From assembly GCA_009760855.2 (NCBI GenBank), contig WPIO01000113.1, positions 1,085,001-1,149,000 of the forward strand: a stretch of DNA of 64,000 nt, written 5' to 3'. The translations under genes and the position numbers were made by a program. Each line of letters begins with the position of its first letter. The stretch's first letter is position 1. The notes beneath the pieces were generated by a model that searched no databases, was not told the DNA's origin, and saw nothing but the letters and a program-made list of their open reading frames with translations. Source of the stretch: Cristatella mucedo (taxonomy: Eukaryota; Bryozoa; Phylactolaemata; Cristatellidae). This document shows positions 21,638-31,955 of the stretch, piece after piece.

Positions 21638-21660
21638 CCGAGGGCGCAATATCGAATGCC
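21520..21660 (+). mobile_element. LINE-A tail with internal (GA)n expansion
   Basis: 3' UTR words (CTACCACTAACC, CGTGCTTCCTTTG), then AGTGCCTAGAGAGAGA expanding to about 48 bp of GA (21586-21633), then GTTCTCCGAGGGCGC. The array lies exactly where other copies have AGAGATTAAG in the hairpin. Confidence 0.88.
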
Positions 21661-22044
21661 ATATTATCGTTATCATAACGCTAACGAATAGAACGACAGT
21701 TCTTAAATGATAAATTGCAGCTACCGCTCTACGGAAGTTGAATCAGGATAGTGGTTTTTTGAAAAGATACATTTTCTTTGCACACAAAAGAGCGGTCACG
21801 AGAAGTTGAGCCGAGCATTCGACTACGCTAAAGCAGCGACAGTTTTGTAAGCTAGTTTATTCTTCTGGCAATGAGCGAAGCATGCTCCGTATTCATGTCG
21901 CTCGTATAGAATTGGTGCGCCTTCACGACGTCATCCCGTGGGCAAGCGGGCCGTGCGGTGCACCGAGGTAATAGCTCACCGAGCCAGCAGCCCTCTGCCA
22001 GATGCTGCACGCTGCATCCACGAAGTGACGTTCTCACCCTATCC
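21661..22044. other. Unannotated stretch
   Basis: Only short frames. No repeat matched. Confidence 0.4.
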
Positions 22045-22410
22045 CGAAAGGCCGCACATGGCTAGGCTCATTCATATCTAGCTGAACTGATGTGCTGATT
22101 CCAGACTTCGGTCTTCTGTGTGCAATTAACTAGCCGCTCAATTGATTAGCATAAGGAACAGTAGCTAGATAGACGTTGGATCTGCAGGTCCAACATTTCG
22201 AGCTCGCGAGGGAAATTCTTGCCTAATTACATTTACTCTTCTGCGGCCGACTGTGTTACGTGCTTTCCGGCTGTCCAGAGTTTCTGCTTTCATGCTATCA
22301 CCTCCTTAGCTGCCCTCCTGAGGGAGAGATGCAGATGAAGTAGCACGAAAGTGCTTCCTTCTTTCTCTTTGTTGCCGTACATGAAGTCTTCTGGCTCACA
22401 CTTAATTCCC
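22045..22410 (+). mobile_element. LINE-B C-terminal ORF remnant
   Basis: Follows the order of the 15118 copy (GCACATGGCTAGGCTC, TATCTAGCTGAACTGA, GCCGACTGTGTTACGTGCTT, TTCTTTCTCTTTGTTGC) with indels that destroy the frame and extra bases near 22320. Confidence 0.68.
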
Positions 22411-22414
22411 AGAA

Positions 22415-22482
22415 AATGCAAAGTGCCTAGAAAGAGATTAGATTCTCTGAGAGCACAATACAAGCGCACAGTTAAAATGAAT
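22415..22482 (+). mobile_element. LINE-A hairpin tail fragment
   Basis: AAAGTGCCTAGAAAGAGATT then TCTCTGAGAGCACAATAC. It is joined to the LINE-B remnant on one side and SINE-2 on the other. Confidence 0.7.
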
Positions 22483-22490
22483 AGTAGTTG

Positions 22491-22640
22491 ATTTAACAGC
22501 CTCTTTTGTATAGTGGCAGAAGAGCCTTAAAGGCTGTGACCACCCCTTGCAGCGACAATAAAGGATCGCCTACCACAGGATTCGAATGCACGACCTCGAT
22601 GTCGTAAAGAGCAACCACATCACTTAGCTGGCCATCATGC
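22491..22640 (-). mobile_element. SINE-2, reverse
   Basis: Reads in reverse from AACAGCCTCTTTTGTATAG through AAGAGCCTTAAAGGCTG and GGATCGCCTACCACAGGATT to the head (GACCTCGATGTCGTAAAGAG). It matches the 9763 copy over most of its length. Confidence 0.85.
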
Positions 22641-22750
22641 ACCATTGCTACTATTATTATTGTTATAACTTCATCTGCAATAGAAGCCACAGGCTTGGAT
22701 TGTGCTATTTCAAACTCTCATGCGTAAAAGCCATTACTCCTTTTGTCTTT

Positions 22751-22901
22751 ATATATAATATCAATTCATTTGTATAGCGCCCTATGAGAGCGTAATCTAT
22801 ATTTAGGCGCTTCACATACGCCACAGAGCTCGAGCCCGTGACCTGCCGGCCAGACCTTGTTCTGGGGGAGCACCTGAACCACAGGGCTAAACTAGCTCGG
22901 C
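22751..22901 (-). mobile_element. SINE-1, reverse
   Basis: TATA-rich end, hairpin (GTATAGCGCCCTATGAGAGC ... TTTAGGCGCTTCACATA), B-box-like GAGCTCGAGCCCGTGACC and head. Moderately diverged. Confidence 0.85.
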
Positions 22902-22984
22902 ATTGTTGCTTAAAGGCTTTATTAATGTCGGAGATGCTGAATTTAATTGTTATAGTTTGCTGTATTTATTGACGGAGATACGTT

Positions 22985-23102
22985 GGATTACATACCGAAA
23001 GCCCCTTGGGCTGTGAGTGCCCTATAAAAAACTCTCCTGCGTAACACCCACTTAGTCTTTATGACTTTGTGCAGTTACATATGGAGATACATTACATTAC
23101 AC
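22985..23102 (+). mobile_element. LINE-B 3' end
   Basis: CCGAAAGCCCCTTGGGCTGT, GTAACACCCACTTAGTCTTT and GATACATTACATTACAC, the canonical LINE-B terminus. It is heavily 5'-truncated. Confidence 0.82.
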
Positions 23103-23284
23103 GAGCTGTATATGAATTGACAGTGGAAAAATGTAGTAAGCGACACTTAGAGGACACAACCACCTGTATTAAAAGCTCAGGATTAATATCGCTCGGAAGT
23201 GCATCTCCAGGACTGCCTAATATGGCTGGGTAATACTAATGCCACACAGCTGACTCACGTCAACAAGAGACCGCCCATTCTTTT

Positions 23285-23513
23285 TGGCAACCCTGAACGA
23301 CCAACAACAACAATCATGCATTTGATAAAGCGCCCTCAGAGAACTAAATCTCTTTCTAGGCGCTTTACATTTGCTACAAAGGGAAATGCAATTGAATGGT
23401 GAGTAATATCATGCTTGATAAACAAACAACATGAATTACATGGTTAGGGGTGACATGCACAGGGTCAGCATGCAAATGTGGTTAGTGGCAGCATGCGCAG
23501 TGTCGGCACGAAT
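23285..23513 (-). mobile_element. LINE-A tail, first of a head-to-tail pair
   Basis: Reverse copy with hairpin, 3' UTR and truncation at GTGTCGGCACG, where the (ATT)n of the next copy begins. Short AAC/AAT repeats precede it. Confidence 0.85.
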
Positions 23514-23695
23514 AATAATAATAATAATAATTCACTTGATAAAGCGCCCTCAGAGAACTTAATCTCTCTCTAGGCGCTTTACATTTGCTGTAAAGTGAAA
23601 TGCAATTGAATGGTAAGTAAAATCATGCTTGAAAAAATAAACGAAATAATATGGTTAGGGGTGACATGCACAGGGTCAGCATGCAAATGTGGACC
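23514..23695 (-). mobile_element. LINE-A tail, second of the pair
   Basis: (ATT)n, hairpin and 3' UTR ending at CATGCAAATGTGG. It adjoins the previous copy directly, either because the second element targeted the first or through a tandem event. Confidence 0.85.
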
Positions 23696-23837
23696 AGTGA
23701 TTATTAACCCATTGACAGCACAGCTCGGTGTTGTACCGCTGGGTAGTTTCTTCACAGCTTGAACTACAAAGTGGCGTGGACTGTCTTGTTGGCCGAATGT
23801 ATAAGCTAGCAGCAGAAAGCATTTTCCAGGTGCATTA

Positions 23838-23930
23838 GACTGATTTTACTGAGCAGCTATTCAATGATAGAAATTCCCAGAGAAGATGGGAGAGGAAGTC
23901 GAATGTCGCCCAATACTCATATAGGAAGTA
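23838..23930 (+). repeat. Dispersed repeat G, copy 1
   Basis: About 93 bp nearly identical to 27293-27387: TTAGACTGATTTTACTGAGC, TCAATGATAGAAATTCCCAG, AGAAGATGG.AGAGGAA, CTCA.ATAGGAAGT. Class unknown. Confidence 0.85.
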
Positions 23931-24330
23931 ACAATAATAATACCTTTGATGTAGCGCCCTCAGAGAACTTGATATTTTTCTTAAATACAGGAATATAAGG
24001 CGATCAATTTATTTTCGGTTGTTATAAAAAATATATTTTTATTTTATTGGTAGGAAAATTAACATGACGATCGCTATCATTCCGCTTAGAATCACTCATT
24101 CTCGCTTCCCGATAACAATCGCTGCTAGCTTTGCGTGTCCCTTGCAGAATTCTCTTCCAAAAATGTTTAATCTTGGAAACATCAATAATAATAATAATAA
24201 TAATACACTTGATAAAGTGCCCTCAGAGAACGTAATCTTTTTCTAGATGCTTTACATTCTCTGCAAATGGAAACGCGATTGAATGGCAAGTAATATCATG
24301 CTCGATAAACAACATGAATAACTTGGTTAA
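23931..24330 (-). mobile_element. Two LINE-A tail fragments
   Basis: One at 23931-23985 (AACAATAATAATACCTTTGA then GCGCCCTCAGAGAACTTGAT) and one at 24186-24330 with (AAT)n, the hairpin and part of the 3' UTR. About 200 bp of AT-rich DNA lies between. Confidence 0.75.
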
Positions 24331-24794
24331 CGCTCTATACGGAAACTTATACAGCTATAACGAGCTGAAAATATTTTTTATTATTTGGCCTTAGTTCGTC
24401 AGAAGTCACCTGCCAGTGGACATCTAGTGGTGTATTTCTTGCTGCCACTTCCCAATGCGGCCGTGCTACGAGCCCAACCACGCCACTTTAGTTGTGCCAA
24501 CTGTTTGTAATCGGCCGGTTAGGTGTGATCCTATCCCTGACTATTAATGTTCCACTTATGTCTTTAATATAAATTGCAATACGCGCTCTTTGTCAATAGG
24601 GTTCATGAATAGATAAAAAAAAGCAAAAGACGGCCGACCCGGCTATGCCGCCGAAGCCAGAACCCACTCGGCCTGAAGCCCAGCTTCTTTTTGCTATTCC
24701 CTGTATCAGCACGTGCCGCATTGCTCGATCTCCCACAAGTGCCACATTTCATCACCTAGCCCATCATCGGGCGTGTTTGAAACCAGGCAGCCCA

Positions 24795-25700
24795 TCTCAA
24801 TCCTTGTTTTTTGGGCGTTGCAATTCAACCTGTATCTAACCCCTATTTCTACGCGATACAATTACTGCCAGCAGCTCTGACCTTTTCGCATTGATCAAGA
24901 GCTGGCTAAAATTGATAGCTAACCCAATCGTAAACAGTGAAGCCCCATCAGGTATATCCTACCTTCAAGCCACTAGATCGATCCAAACTAGACGGAGTTA
25001 CATCATTTTCGCACGTTTCACCCTTAATGGCAAACCGTTTGCAGTCCTCTTATAGTGGTCTTTTGAATTTCTTGTTTGGGGTTTATCCGATGGGCAGCTG
25101 CCAAAAGTACCGACGGTCTGTCACTCGCTTTAGTTTACCTATGCCTCCTTTATCTCAGATTCCTCTTGTCTCAGTGTGATTCTGCGTGAAAGAAATCGAT
25201 CTTTCCTCGTCATAGGTGTTTTTAAAACTCATTTAGGTACTTAACTTGACGCCTTTGGCTTTAAATTTCATGCACTGGGTGCCTCACTTCCTCTTGTGGC
25301 TCACGTGCATGACCCAACTGGCATCAAGAGTCACACCGTGACCATGTTCTCTCCTGAAACGAGATGCTAGCGGCACCTTTTGCCAAACAACAACGTACAA
25401 CAATGCTTTTTATCATATTCGACATATCCAACCACTCTCAGACTTCATTCAGCCTACACTATGTGTCCTCTTGCCCATCTGAATGTATAATCTGTGAACC
25501 GCAAAACGGCAAGCGAATTCGACAGCCGATCCAGCCGATCCAATCGAGAATATATTCTTCGTTCTACCTGCTCAATCCTCATCCGACCTGCCTTCGGTGC
25601 TAGAATTCTGCAGCTCGACATAAGTTGATACTCTCGACGAGCTTGCACCCCTGACTAAGCCCACTGTGAACCCAGGCTCAGACGCCCTCTGTGCCCTCGC
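24795..25700 (+). mobile_element. Degenerate LINE endonuclease domain (L2/CR1-type, probably LINE-A 5' part)
   Basis: No long frame survives, but peptides in order match the APE-type endonuclease of L2-like elements: SSDLFALIKSWLKLIANPIV (compare the LFALTETWL motif), YLQATRSIQTRRS, then SFLVIGVFKTHLGT (GDFN motif degraded) and LVAHVHDPTGIKSHTVTMFS (compare HIKGHTLDL). At 25612-25695 the linker region matches LINE-A near 53325. Several stops and one or more frameshifts. Assignment to LINE-A rests on the linker match. Confidence 0.65.
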
Positions 25701-25737
25701 AATTAGAAGGGATCGCCTACTATGAGTCTTGAACCTG
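25683..25737. repeat. 55-bp direct repeat, left copy
   Basis: Matches 26099-26153: CCCTCTGTGCCCTCGC, AGAAGGGATCGCCTACTATG, AGTCTTGAACCT. Part resembles the reverse SINE-2 word GGATCGCCTACCACAGGATT. Confidence 0.82.
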
Positions 25738-25941
<204 letters not shown>

Positions 25942-26098
25942 ATCTATTCGGTCTGACTCGGCTTCTGCCGTATATTGCCACTGCAGCTCGTACAGTCGTA
26001 CAGCCATCTGCGACTGGCAACAAAAGTGAAAGTCAGGTGAAGGTCGGTCGACTGAGCCGCCTCGATCGCTCAGCAGCAGATGAGCAGCCTAAGCGGCT

Positions 26099-26153
26099 AT
26101 AGCCCTCTATGCGCTCGCGATTAGAAGGGATCGCCTACTATGAGTCTTGAACC
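26099..26153. repeat. 55-bp direct repeat, right copy
   Basis: Second copy of the sequence at 25683-25737. The pair brackets the CTG array and about 160 bp of other DNA. Confidence 0.82.
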
Positions 26154-26154
26154 T

Positions 26155-26184
26155 TGGCTCTCGGTCTGTACGTACGAGAGCCAA
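26155..26184. other. Perfect 10-bp-stem hairpin
   Basis: TTGGCTCTCG and CGAGAGCCAA are inverted repeats around an 11-nt loop. Too weakly placed to call a terminator or operator in a eukaryote. Confidence 0.8.
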
Positions 26185-26289
26185 ACCCTGGGCTACGATC
26201 CAGGTCTACAGCTCAGGCCCAGGTCTAGCCGACTCTGGGCTACTCTTAACCCTATTCAATGCTGCTGAAGTCCACAACCGGTCGACGTA

Positions 26290-26484
26290 AGGGTGCTGCA
26301 ATTTAGATCACCGAAAGGCATCACTTGGTTCACGGAGCTCACTGTTCATGACCCAGGGCCTGGGTTAGGTCCCTGCAGTGGGCGACCCTCTGATGCCCAC
26401 TGCGTGCACTGTTGATTTACGTTCAAGCTCTTCTGCCTCTACGCAAATGAGCCTGCTTATGAGTCAGCTGTTCTAAAACCTATA
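26290..26484 (+). mobile_element. Diverged SINE-2-like head of repeat F, copy 2
   Basis: Contains GACCCAGGGCCTGGGTTAGG and CAGTGGGCGACCCTCTGATG, then AAGCTCTTCTGCCTCTACGC. It lies directly before repeat F as at 14540. Confidence 0.6.
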
Positions 26485-26763
26485 CCTGTACTTTGTACCG
26501 GTTCTAAAAGCGTCAGCTGTGGTGTCCTACTTCTGACGTGCGTGATGCAATCGCTCCTAAAACAAGGACGTTGACAGCTGGCATGAAGGGCGATAAGATT
26601 GCGATGCTTGGACGCACAAATTGAACTATCCAGGGTTAGGTACGCAATACGTCCCACATCGTAAGTTCGCTAGCCACCCTAGTGTCTCTCAGAAAGGTCG
26701 ACGGGTCCTGTCATCAGCTTGCCGGAATTGTGTACCCCGGCCCGCCTGTCACTTGCCCGAATC
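26485..26763 (+). repeat. Repeat F, copy 2
   Basis: Partner of 14706-14960 (TGTCCTACTTCTGACG, GGGCGATAAGATTGCGA, CAGGGTTAGGTACGC, AAGGTCGACGGGTCCTG, GCTTGCCGGAAT). CpG sites in copy 1 are often TG or CA here. Confidence 0.65.
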
Positions 26764-26834
26764 GAGGCGCTAAGAGAGCTGCCACAAACCAATTACTTGC
26801 ATCACGTGCTAGCGTCGCTTCCCAGAGTAGGTGA

Positions 26835-26995
26835 GGCAGGGGTCTCAGGCGAAGTTTTTTGGCTACAGCGTGGGTACCGAAAGATGCTTATGCTTTTAGT
26901 GGGCTAGGCAAAACTCTCTTTCATAGGACCTATGTATGTTTGTGGCTTTTTAGAGTTACAGGCAGAAATGCATTACCTTACATTCCGGCAGGATA
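26835..26995 (+). mobile_element. LINE-B 3' end, truncated
   Basis: TACCGAAAGATGCTTATGC, CAAAACTCTCTTTCATAGGA, then TTTTTAGAGTTACAGGCAGA and CATTACCTTACATTCC. Follows repeat F at about 70 bp. Confidence 0.72.
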
Positions 26996-27212
26996 TATCT
27001 ACTTTCTGATCGTTTGAAGAATTACTGCAACCCACAGCAGTCCACGCTAGTTACGTTAAAATCGACCAGACATTGGCGTTGCCGACCTCAAATAGGCGGA
27101 TGTTTTAGTTCACGTTCAACTTGATCAATCCACTAAATTTCATGTCATTGTGAGCATGCTCACTTTTGCAAATGAGCTCCGACATGGAGGCTTGTAATGC
27201 AGTTCTATCTGA

Positions 27213-27292
27213 TTCAAAAACCTCTTTTGTATAGAGACATGAGACTCTGCATGGCTATCACCACCACTTTCAGCTGCAATAGAGGATCGTTA
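27213..27292 (-). mobile_element. SINE-2 fragment, reverse
   Basis: AACCTCTTTTGTATAGAGAC to GCTGCAATAGAGGATCG; broken off by repeat G. Confidence 0.65.
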
Positions 27293-27387
27293 GACTGATT
27301 TTACTGAGCAGCTAATCAATGATAGAAATTCCCAGAGAAGATGGAAGAGGAACGTCAAAGGTCATCCAACACTCAAATAGGAAGTCG
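27293..27387 (+). repeat. Dispersed repeat G, copy 2
   Basis: Partner of 23838-23930 with few differences. Both copies are followed within about 20 bp by LINE-A sequence, though in opposite orientation. Confidence 0.85.
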
Positions 27388-27394
27388 GGATGGC

Positions 27395-27832
27395 AGTAAG
27401 ACACTGCTTTTTAGAATCCAACAGTTTACAATACATTGAACAAACCTCAACTCCTTTGGAGACCGTGCATTTAGTTGGTATGCTCCTAAAGCCTGGAACT
27501 CACTCCCGACTTGCTTCAGAACATCCCCTGACTTGACCACATTTAAAAAGAACTTAAAACACACCTATTCAGGTCAGCGTTTAGTGGGTCCCTGTGATTC
27601 GTCCTTGATATGCCTATGCGTGCTGACACTGTGCATGCTGCCACTAACCACATTTGCATGCTGACCCTGTGCATGTCACCCCTAACAATGTTATTCATGT
27701 TGTTTATCAAGCATGATATTACTCACAATTCAATCGTGTTTCCCTTTACAGCAAATGTAAAGCGCATTGGGGGAGATTGAGTTCTCTGAGGGTTCTTTAT
27801 CAAGAGCATTATTATTATTTTTATTATTAAAT
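27395..27832 (+). mobile_element. LINE-A 3' end
   Basis: From the ESNSLQ-like segment (frame broken) through the 3' UTR, hairpin (AAAGCGCATTGGGGGAGATT) and ATT-rich end. The hairpin is damaged. Confidence 0.85.
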
Positions 27833-29289
27833 ATCGCTCCTGGGTGTTAATGGAGTAACGCAATAAAAAGAAGAGTTAAGTAAGAGAAAGACGTGCTACA
27901 TTCTGGGATCATGGCCATTGCCTGTTCCTTATTTTCAAAAACCAATATATTTCTCGTTACACCAATTTATTTCAGGCATTTAGTACAAAAAAGGACTTCT
28001 TGTATTCTCGTTTCCGATCATGAATGCAAGAATCAAAATTAGTTCAATTCTTTTTCCGAAACTCTAGGCCTCCATCAATGTGTGTTGTTGGGGGAAACCT
28101 AAGCAGCTCTACCAGTCAGTACCCAACGGCTTATTTTCGGCGCCATGCAATTCTATTTCTGCATGCTGCTTCACTGACGGCCTCCTCCTTAGCGATAATT
28201 CGATATCCTCAGTCTGCACTACATGCTGCTCAACTCAATGGTGCCATTACCCAGGTTCTATATCCTAGCTAGTCCGGTTAAGTATCATTATTATTACTAT
28301 TAAAGGCATGTGTTACTCTTTTGGATGGTGAGCAGCAGCTTCCGAATTTTAGCAAAGGATATTTGTAAAAGAAAAAAATAATTTCACTTCCTATCCCTTT
28401 TCTTTGCAGTCATGAATATTTTTCAATGATTTCCTGTTCCTAAAAGATGAACTGGTGACTATTACTCTTCTAAAAAATTTAGACCTTATTTTGTTAAACG
28501 GATCATAAGCAAATGTATCTGCCTTTCGTTAATATCCGTTGTGAATTTGCTAGATAAGGAAAAGTTGAGTGTACGAGTATAAGTGAATGCACTAAGCCAA
28601 GGAGATCAGTTCATGTTTCGTGGACAAACCGTGATATCAAAAATATTGTCCGAATTCTAGGAAGGCAATTATATCCTCGCTAACCCTGTTTAAACTTAGG
28701 CATTCATAGATTTTTCGAAGCATTTGCAGTACATTAGAACAAACTAAATTTTATTTTCATTCGTATGAATGCCTTTGCACAGAGTCACTCGAATTATCGG
28801 TGTAGTGCTCATAATGAGCTAGCAGTAGTGAGATGTGACAGCTTGTAGACTGTTAGTCACTGCTTCTAATAAAAGGTTAAAAAAACATGAAAAAATAATT
28901 GCCTCTGCACATGAATTCAAATACCTTGTAAAGACTTTGAATTCTTAAACAGGATAAGTGTGCAACGGCATGCAAAGGCATGTATGTCCACATAATTTTA
29001 ATGATCCCCTATGTTGATGGAGAAGCCCAATAACGTTTCGAAGCTATGAATAGGTCCTAACTTGAAATGAAGTGAGCTCGTGCTAAGTACAATTTTGATA
29101 TTTAAAGGTCCAAATTTTTCTCTATCAACTTAGCAGCTCTAATAATGTATTAGGTTAACAAAATAGCCAAGTATAAAATGGAAGCCTACTTTTACTCGTG
29201 ATGCATATATTTTCCCGTTCAGCACAAAGACCGATCGTATTTCTAGGCACAATCCTAGATTCAGTACCACGTAAAGTAAAAATACTAGC
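27833..29289. other. AT-rich unannotated stretch
   Basis: About 1.45 kb with no recognised repeat or coding signal; frames at 28024-28272 have no domain. It may be intronic or intergenic unique DNA. Confidence 0.5.
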
Positions 29290-29458
29290 TGATTTAAAAG
29301 TCTCATAGGAATAGCGGCTGAATATCTTTTGTGGCTATCACAACCGCTTTCAGCGACCACAAACATCACCCACCTCATGACTTGAACCGATGACCCCTTG
29401 AGCTCCAAGGTCGCGATAAGCAACCGCCCTGCCTTATGTGCCAACACGGCAGGCTACC
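29290..29458 (-). mobile_element. SINE-2, reverse, diverged
   Basis: CTGATTTAAAAGTCTCAT, GGCTATCACAACCGCTTTCA, GACTTGAACCGATGACC and the head AAGCAACCGCCCTGCCTTAT. It has lost much similarity in the middle. Confidence 0.75.
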
Positions 29459-30679
29459 AAAGCTGTTTAATTTTCATTTAGTAGGACATTCACATTTTTA
29501 TTCATCTTGAAATCGCCAAATCTTACAACTGCGAAAATACCTTAAAGAGGGTGCCATTTAGTATTCGTTAAGCTTACGGCGGCCTCTGTAGTTTGGGCAG
29601 CGGCACAAGACATTAAATATTATAAGAACTGATAGACAAAATAGGCAAAATTGTACCTATGCGTAGCTCGAAATTCGGCAGGCACGGCTAATAGCGATAC
29701 CGTCTAATATAGAAAGCGCTAAAACACTTTAGGAAGAATCGGTTGCAAGCATAGACCACCCACCGGTCATAGCTCAAAATGCGGCACGCAGCACTAATAA
29801 CAATACCGTATTATATAAAAATTCAAGATATTGGATAAAAACACGAAAACATTTCAAGCACGCTCGGTTACATGCATAGAACAATTCCCGCGGAATGCTA
29901 TCACTCACCGGCTGGAAAGCGTCGCTCAAACTGATCAACTGCGATCCGGGCCACCCCTAAATATATCGGCCCATAATCCATACTATAATCTCTCTACACA
30001 GATAATCGTAATTCGCAGTACTCATAAAACTAAGCTAATAAACGCTATTTCATAAGGCAATTTTGTTCAACGACCTCGCTAAGATCAGATTACGTACGTG
30101 CTTATTTTCTAATGGGCATTGCACAATTTAGGTTACAGCCTCACGCAGCCAGTATAGAGTACGGTGGATGTTTTGTCAATTAAAATACTGGCCCGTTGTT
30201 TACCATCGATTTCCGGATGGCGGGTGAGTGTTGCCTGAATTGTGGGAGCTAGGTTATGCGGTTATCAATGACAGGCTCCGCTTATAAGGCAACACCAAGA
30301 GATAGACAGCAAGGTGTATTTCCGACATTGCTCTAGTCATTCGAGCTTATTTAAGATCTACTTTCCAAAACCGTCATTGCATGCCATGGATGACTTTGAA
30401 CGCAGTCGTTCCCCCTTCCCCCCTGCATCGCCAGCTTGTTAGGGTGACACAAACACTCTTAGCTGCCTGAAGAGTTGAGTTTTTGCAAAATATACGGGTT
30501 CATTATGTAAGAAATACCACCAGTATCGTGCGACTGCTTGTCGCACTAACATCTAAACACTGGCAGATAGTCACAGAAACAGCTCCTATGCACTCAGACG
30601 ACATTGAGATAGAAGGTCACGGTATCCAAGATATACCACTCCTGATAAACAAGTCCTCACGGTAATCATCCTGTCGTTT
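29459..30679. other. Unannotated stretch
   Basis: No repeat recognised. A local near-duplication of TAATA.CAATACCGT.TAATAT occurs at about 29690 and 29800 (GCTAATAGCGATACCGTC and ACTAATAACAATACCGTA). Confidence 0.45.
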
Positions 30680-30775
30680 TTTCGTTGCAAAAAATGTGAA
30701 GTGCCTAGAAACAGATTGCGTTTTCTCCGAGGGAGCTTTATCAAATTTTTTTATTACTATCATTATTATTCTTAA
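30680..30775 (+). mobile_element. LINE-A tail fragment
   Basis: GTGAAGTGCCTAGAAACAGA, GTTTTCTCCGAGGGAGCTTT, then an ATT-rich end. The hairpin is mutated. Confidence 0.72.
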
Positions 30776-30984
30776 CCCGTCATGAGCACATGGAGCAAAT
30801 GCGAGCCGGTAAAAGAGCGCAAAAATCATTTTGCTGTCAGGTAATTTTCTGTCAATTTGGCTCATTTTTGCTGTCAATTTAAAAGTACATATACATATAA
30901 ATTTATTACCATAATTATCAATGTAAATGCACCACACAGAGATATTTAATATTTGAAAATGTACACCTCGAATCTAAAGGAAAT

Positions 30985-31390
30985 TTATATATACAAAATG
31001 CACATGAAGTTAATTATCAGTCGACCTGGCCACTTTGAGATATCTGACCACCGTTTAATCACTGGACGCCGTGTGTATTTATCCGATGGGTTTTCAAGTA
31101 CAGTTTCCTTGTGTAGATTGCGTCGATCACAAGGAAAAGGACAGTCTCCTGTGTGCATCAGTTCGTGAGAGCGATGATTGTCACTGCGAGCAAAGCATTT
31201 ACCGCACAGTGGGCACCTATGGGGCCTCACGCCCGTGTGAGTCAGCATATGAGTGGACAAGTGAGCATTCTGCCTAAATTGTTTTTCGCAGTAGGTACAT
31301 ACATAGGGCCTCTCTCCATTATGCGTTCTAATGTGGGCCTTCGTATTGCATGCCTGTGAAAACACTTTGCCGCAAGTGTAGCAGAAATGC
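30985..31390 (-). CDS. C2H2 zinc-finger exon (three complete fingers)
   Basis: Minus-strand frame with three complete C-x2-C-x12-H-x3-H fingers: CYTCGKVFSQACNTKAHIRT(H), CTYCEKQFRQNAHLSTHMLT(H) and CPLCGKCFARSDNHRSHELM(H), joined by linkers NGERPYV and TGVRPHR. A fourth finger is begun (TGDCPFPC) but lacks its pattern; the frame runs on about 45 residues to a stop at 30985. Nuclear DNA binding is inferred from the family. No in-frame ATG precedes the first finger before a TAG at about 31422, so this is an internal or 3' exon, or a partial copy. Upstream sequence becomes LINE-A (reverse) within a few bases of the first Cys. A weak acceptor (CACTCTAG, exon from 31419) lies in that LINE sequence. 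Confidence 0.7.
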
Positions 31391-31790
31391 AGCGAGGGGA
31401 GTCGAGTGAATTCATAGTACTAGAGTGCTCGGACGGATCGAAGCAAAGGTAGAACTCAGTATCACCTACATAGATGTAGAAGCCTAGAGCTTGCCTAGCA
31501 ATCACATCGGACAGTTTGAGAGCACAAACTTTGAAAAGAATGGGACCCAGCGAGGAGCGTTGAGATACCCCACACTTCCGGGGCTCATAAACGACCTTCA
31601 CATCCGTACTCTGGAGCCTCCCACGAGAATACGTCTCATAACATTGTATCGCAGAGCCAGTGACGCCCGCCTTAGAAGTGTCGTCCTCAAGAAGAAATTG
31701 GTGATTTTTAGTGCAAAAAAAGCCGCTGAAAGATCGAGCACAGCAAACAGAGACGCGGGACTTCGACGGTTGAATATGCAAATTGAGCCA
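31391..31790 (-). mobile_element. LINE-A reverse-transcriptase fragment abutting the zinc fingers
   Basis: Minus-strand peptides VSQRSSLGPILFKVCALKLS, LGFYIYVGDTEFYLCFDPSE and STMNSLDSPRCIS correspond to GVPQGSVLGPVLF, the YADD box (changed to YVGD) and following LINE-A residues. The LINE is cut at its 3' side exactly where the zinc-finger coding begins. Confidence 0.85.
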
Positions 31791-31873
31791 TTCTCTCTTT
31801 GCAGGTTGAAATGCCTTTCATACGTGAGGCAGTAGGAAGGATGCAGACACTTGTTTGAGTTATCCTCTGCCAG

Positions 31874-31955
31874 AATCGGCCATCGATCGGCCATTGATTG
31901 GCCATTGATCGGCCATCGATTGCCAAAATCGGCCAGAATCGGCCAAATGGCCGAG
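31874..31955. repeat. GGCCAT-GATY minisatellite
   Basis: About five units of a 10-11-bp motif (CGGCCATCGAT, TGGCCATTGAT and variants), then three of AAAATCGGCCAG type. The motif is partly self-complementary. Confidence 0.88.
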
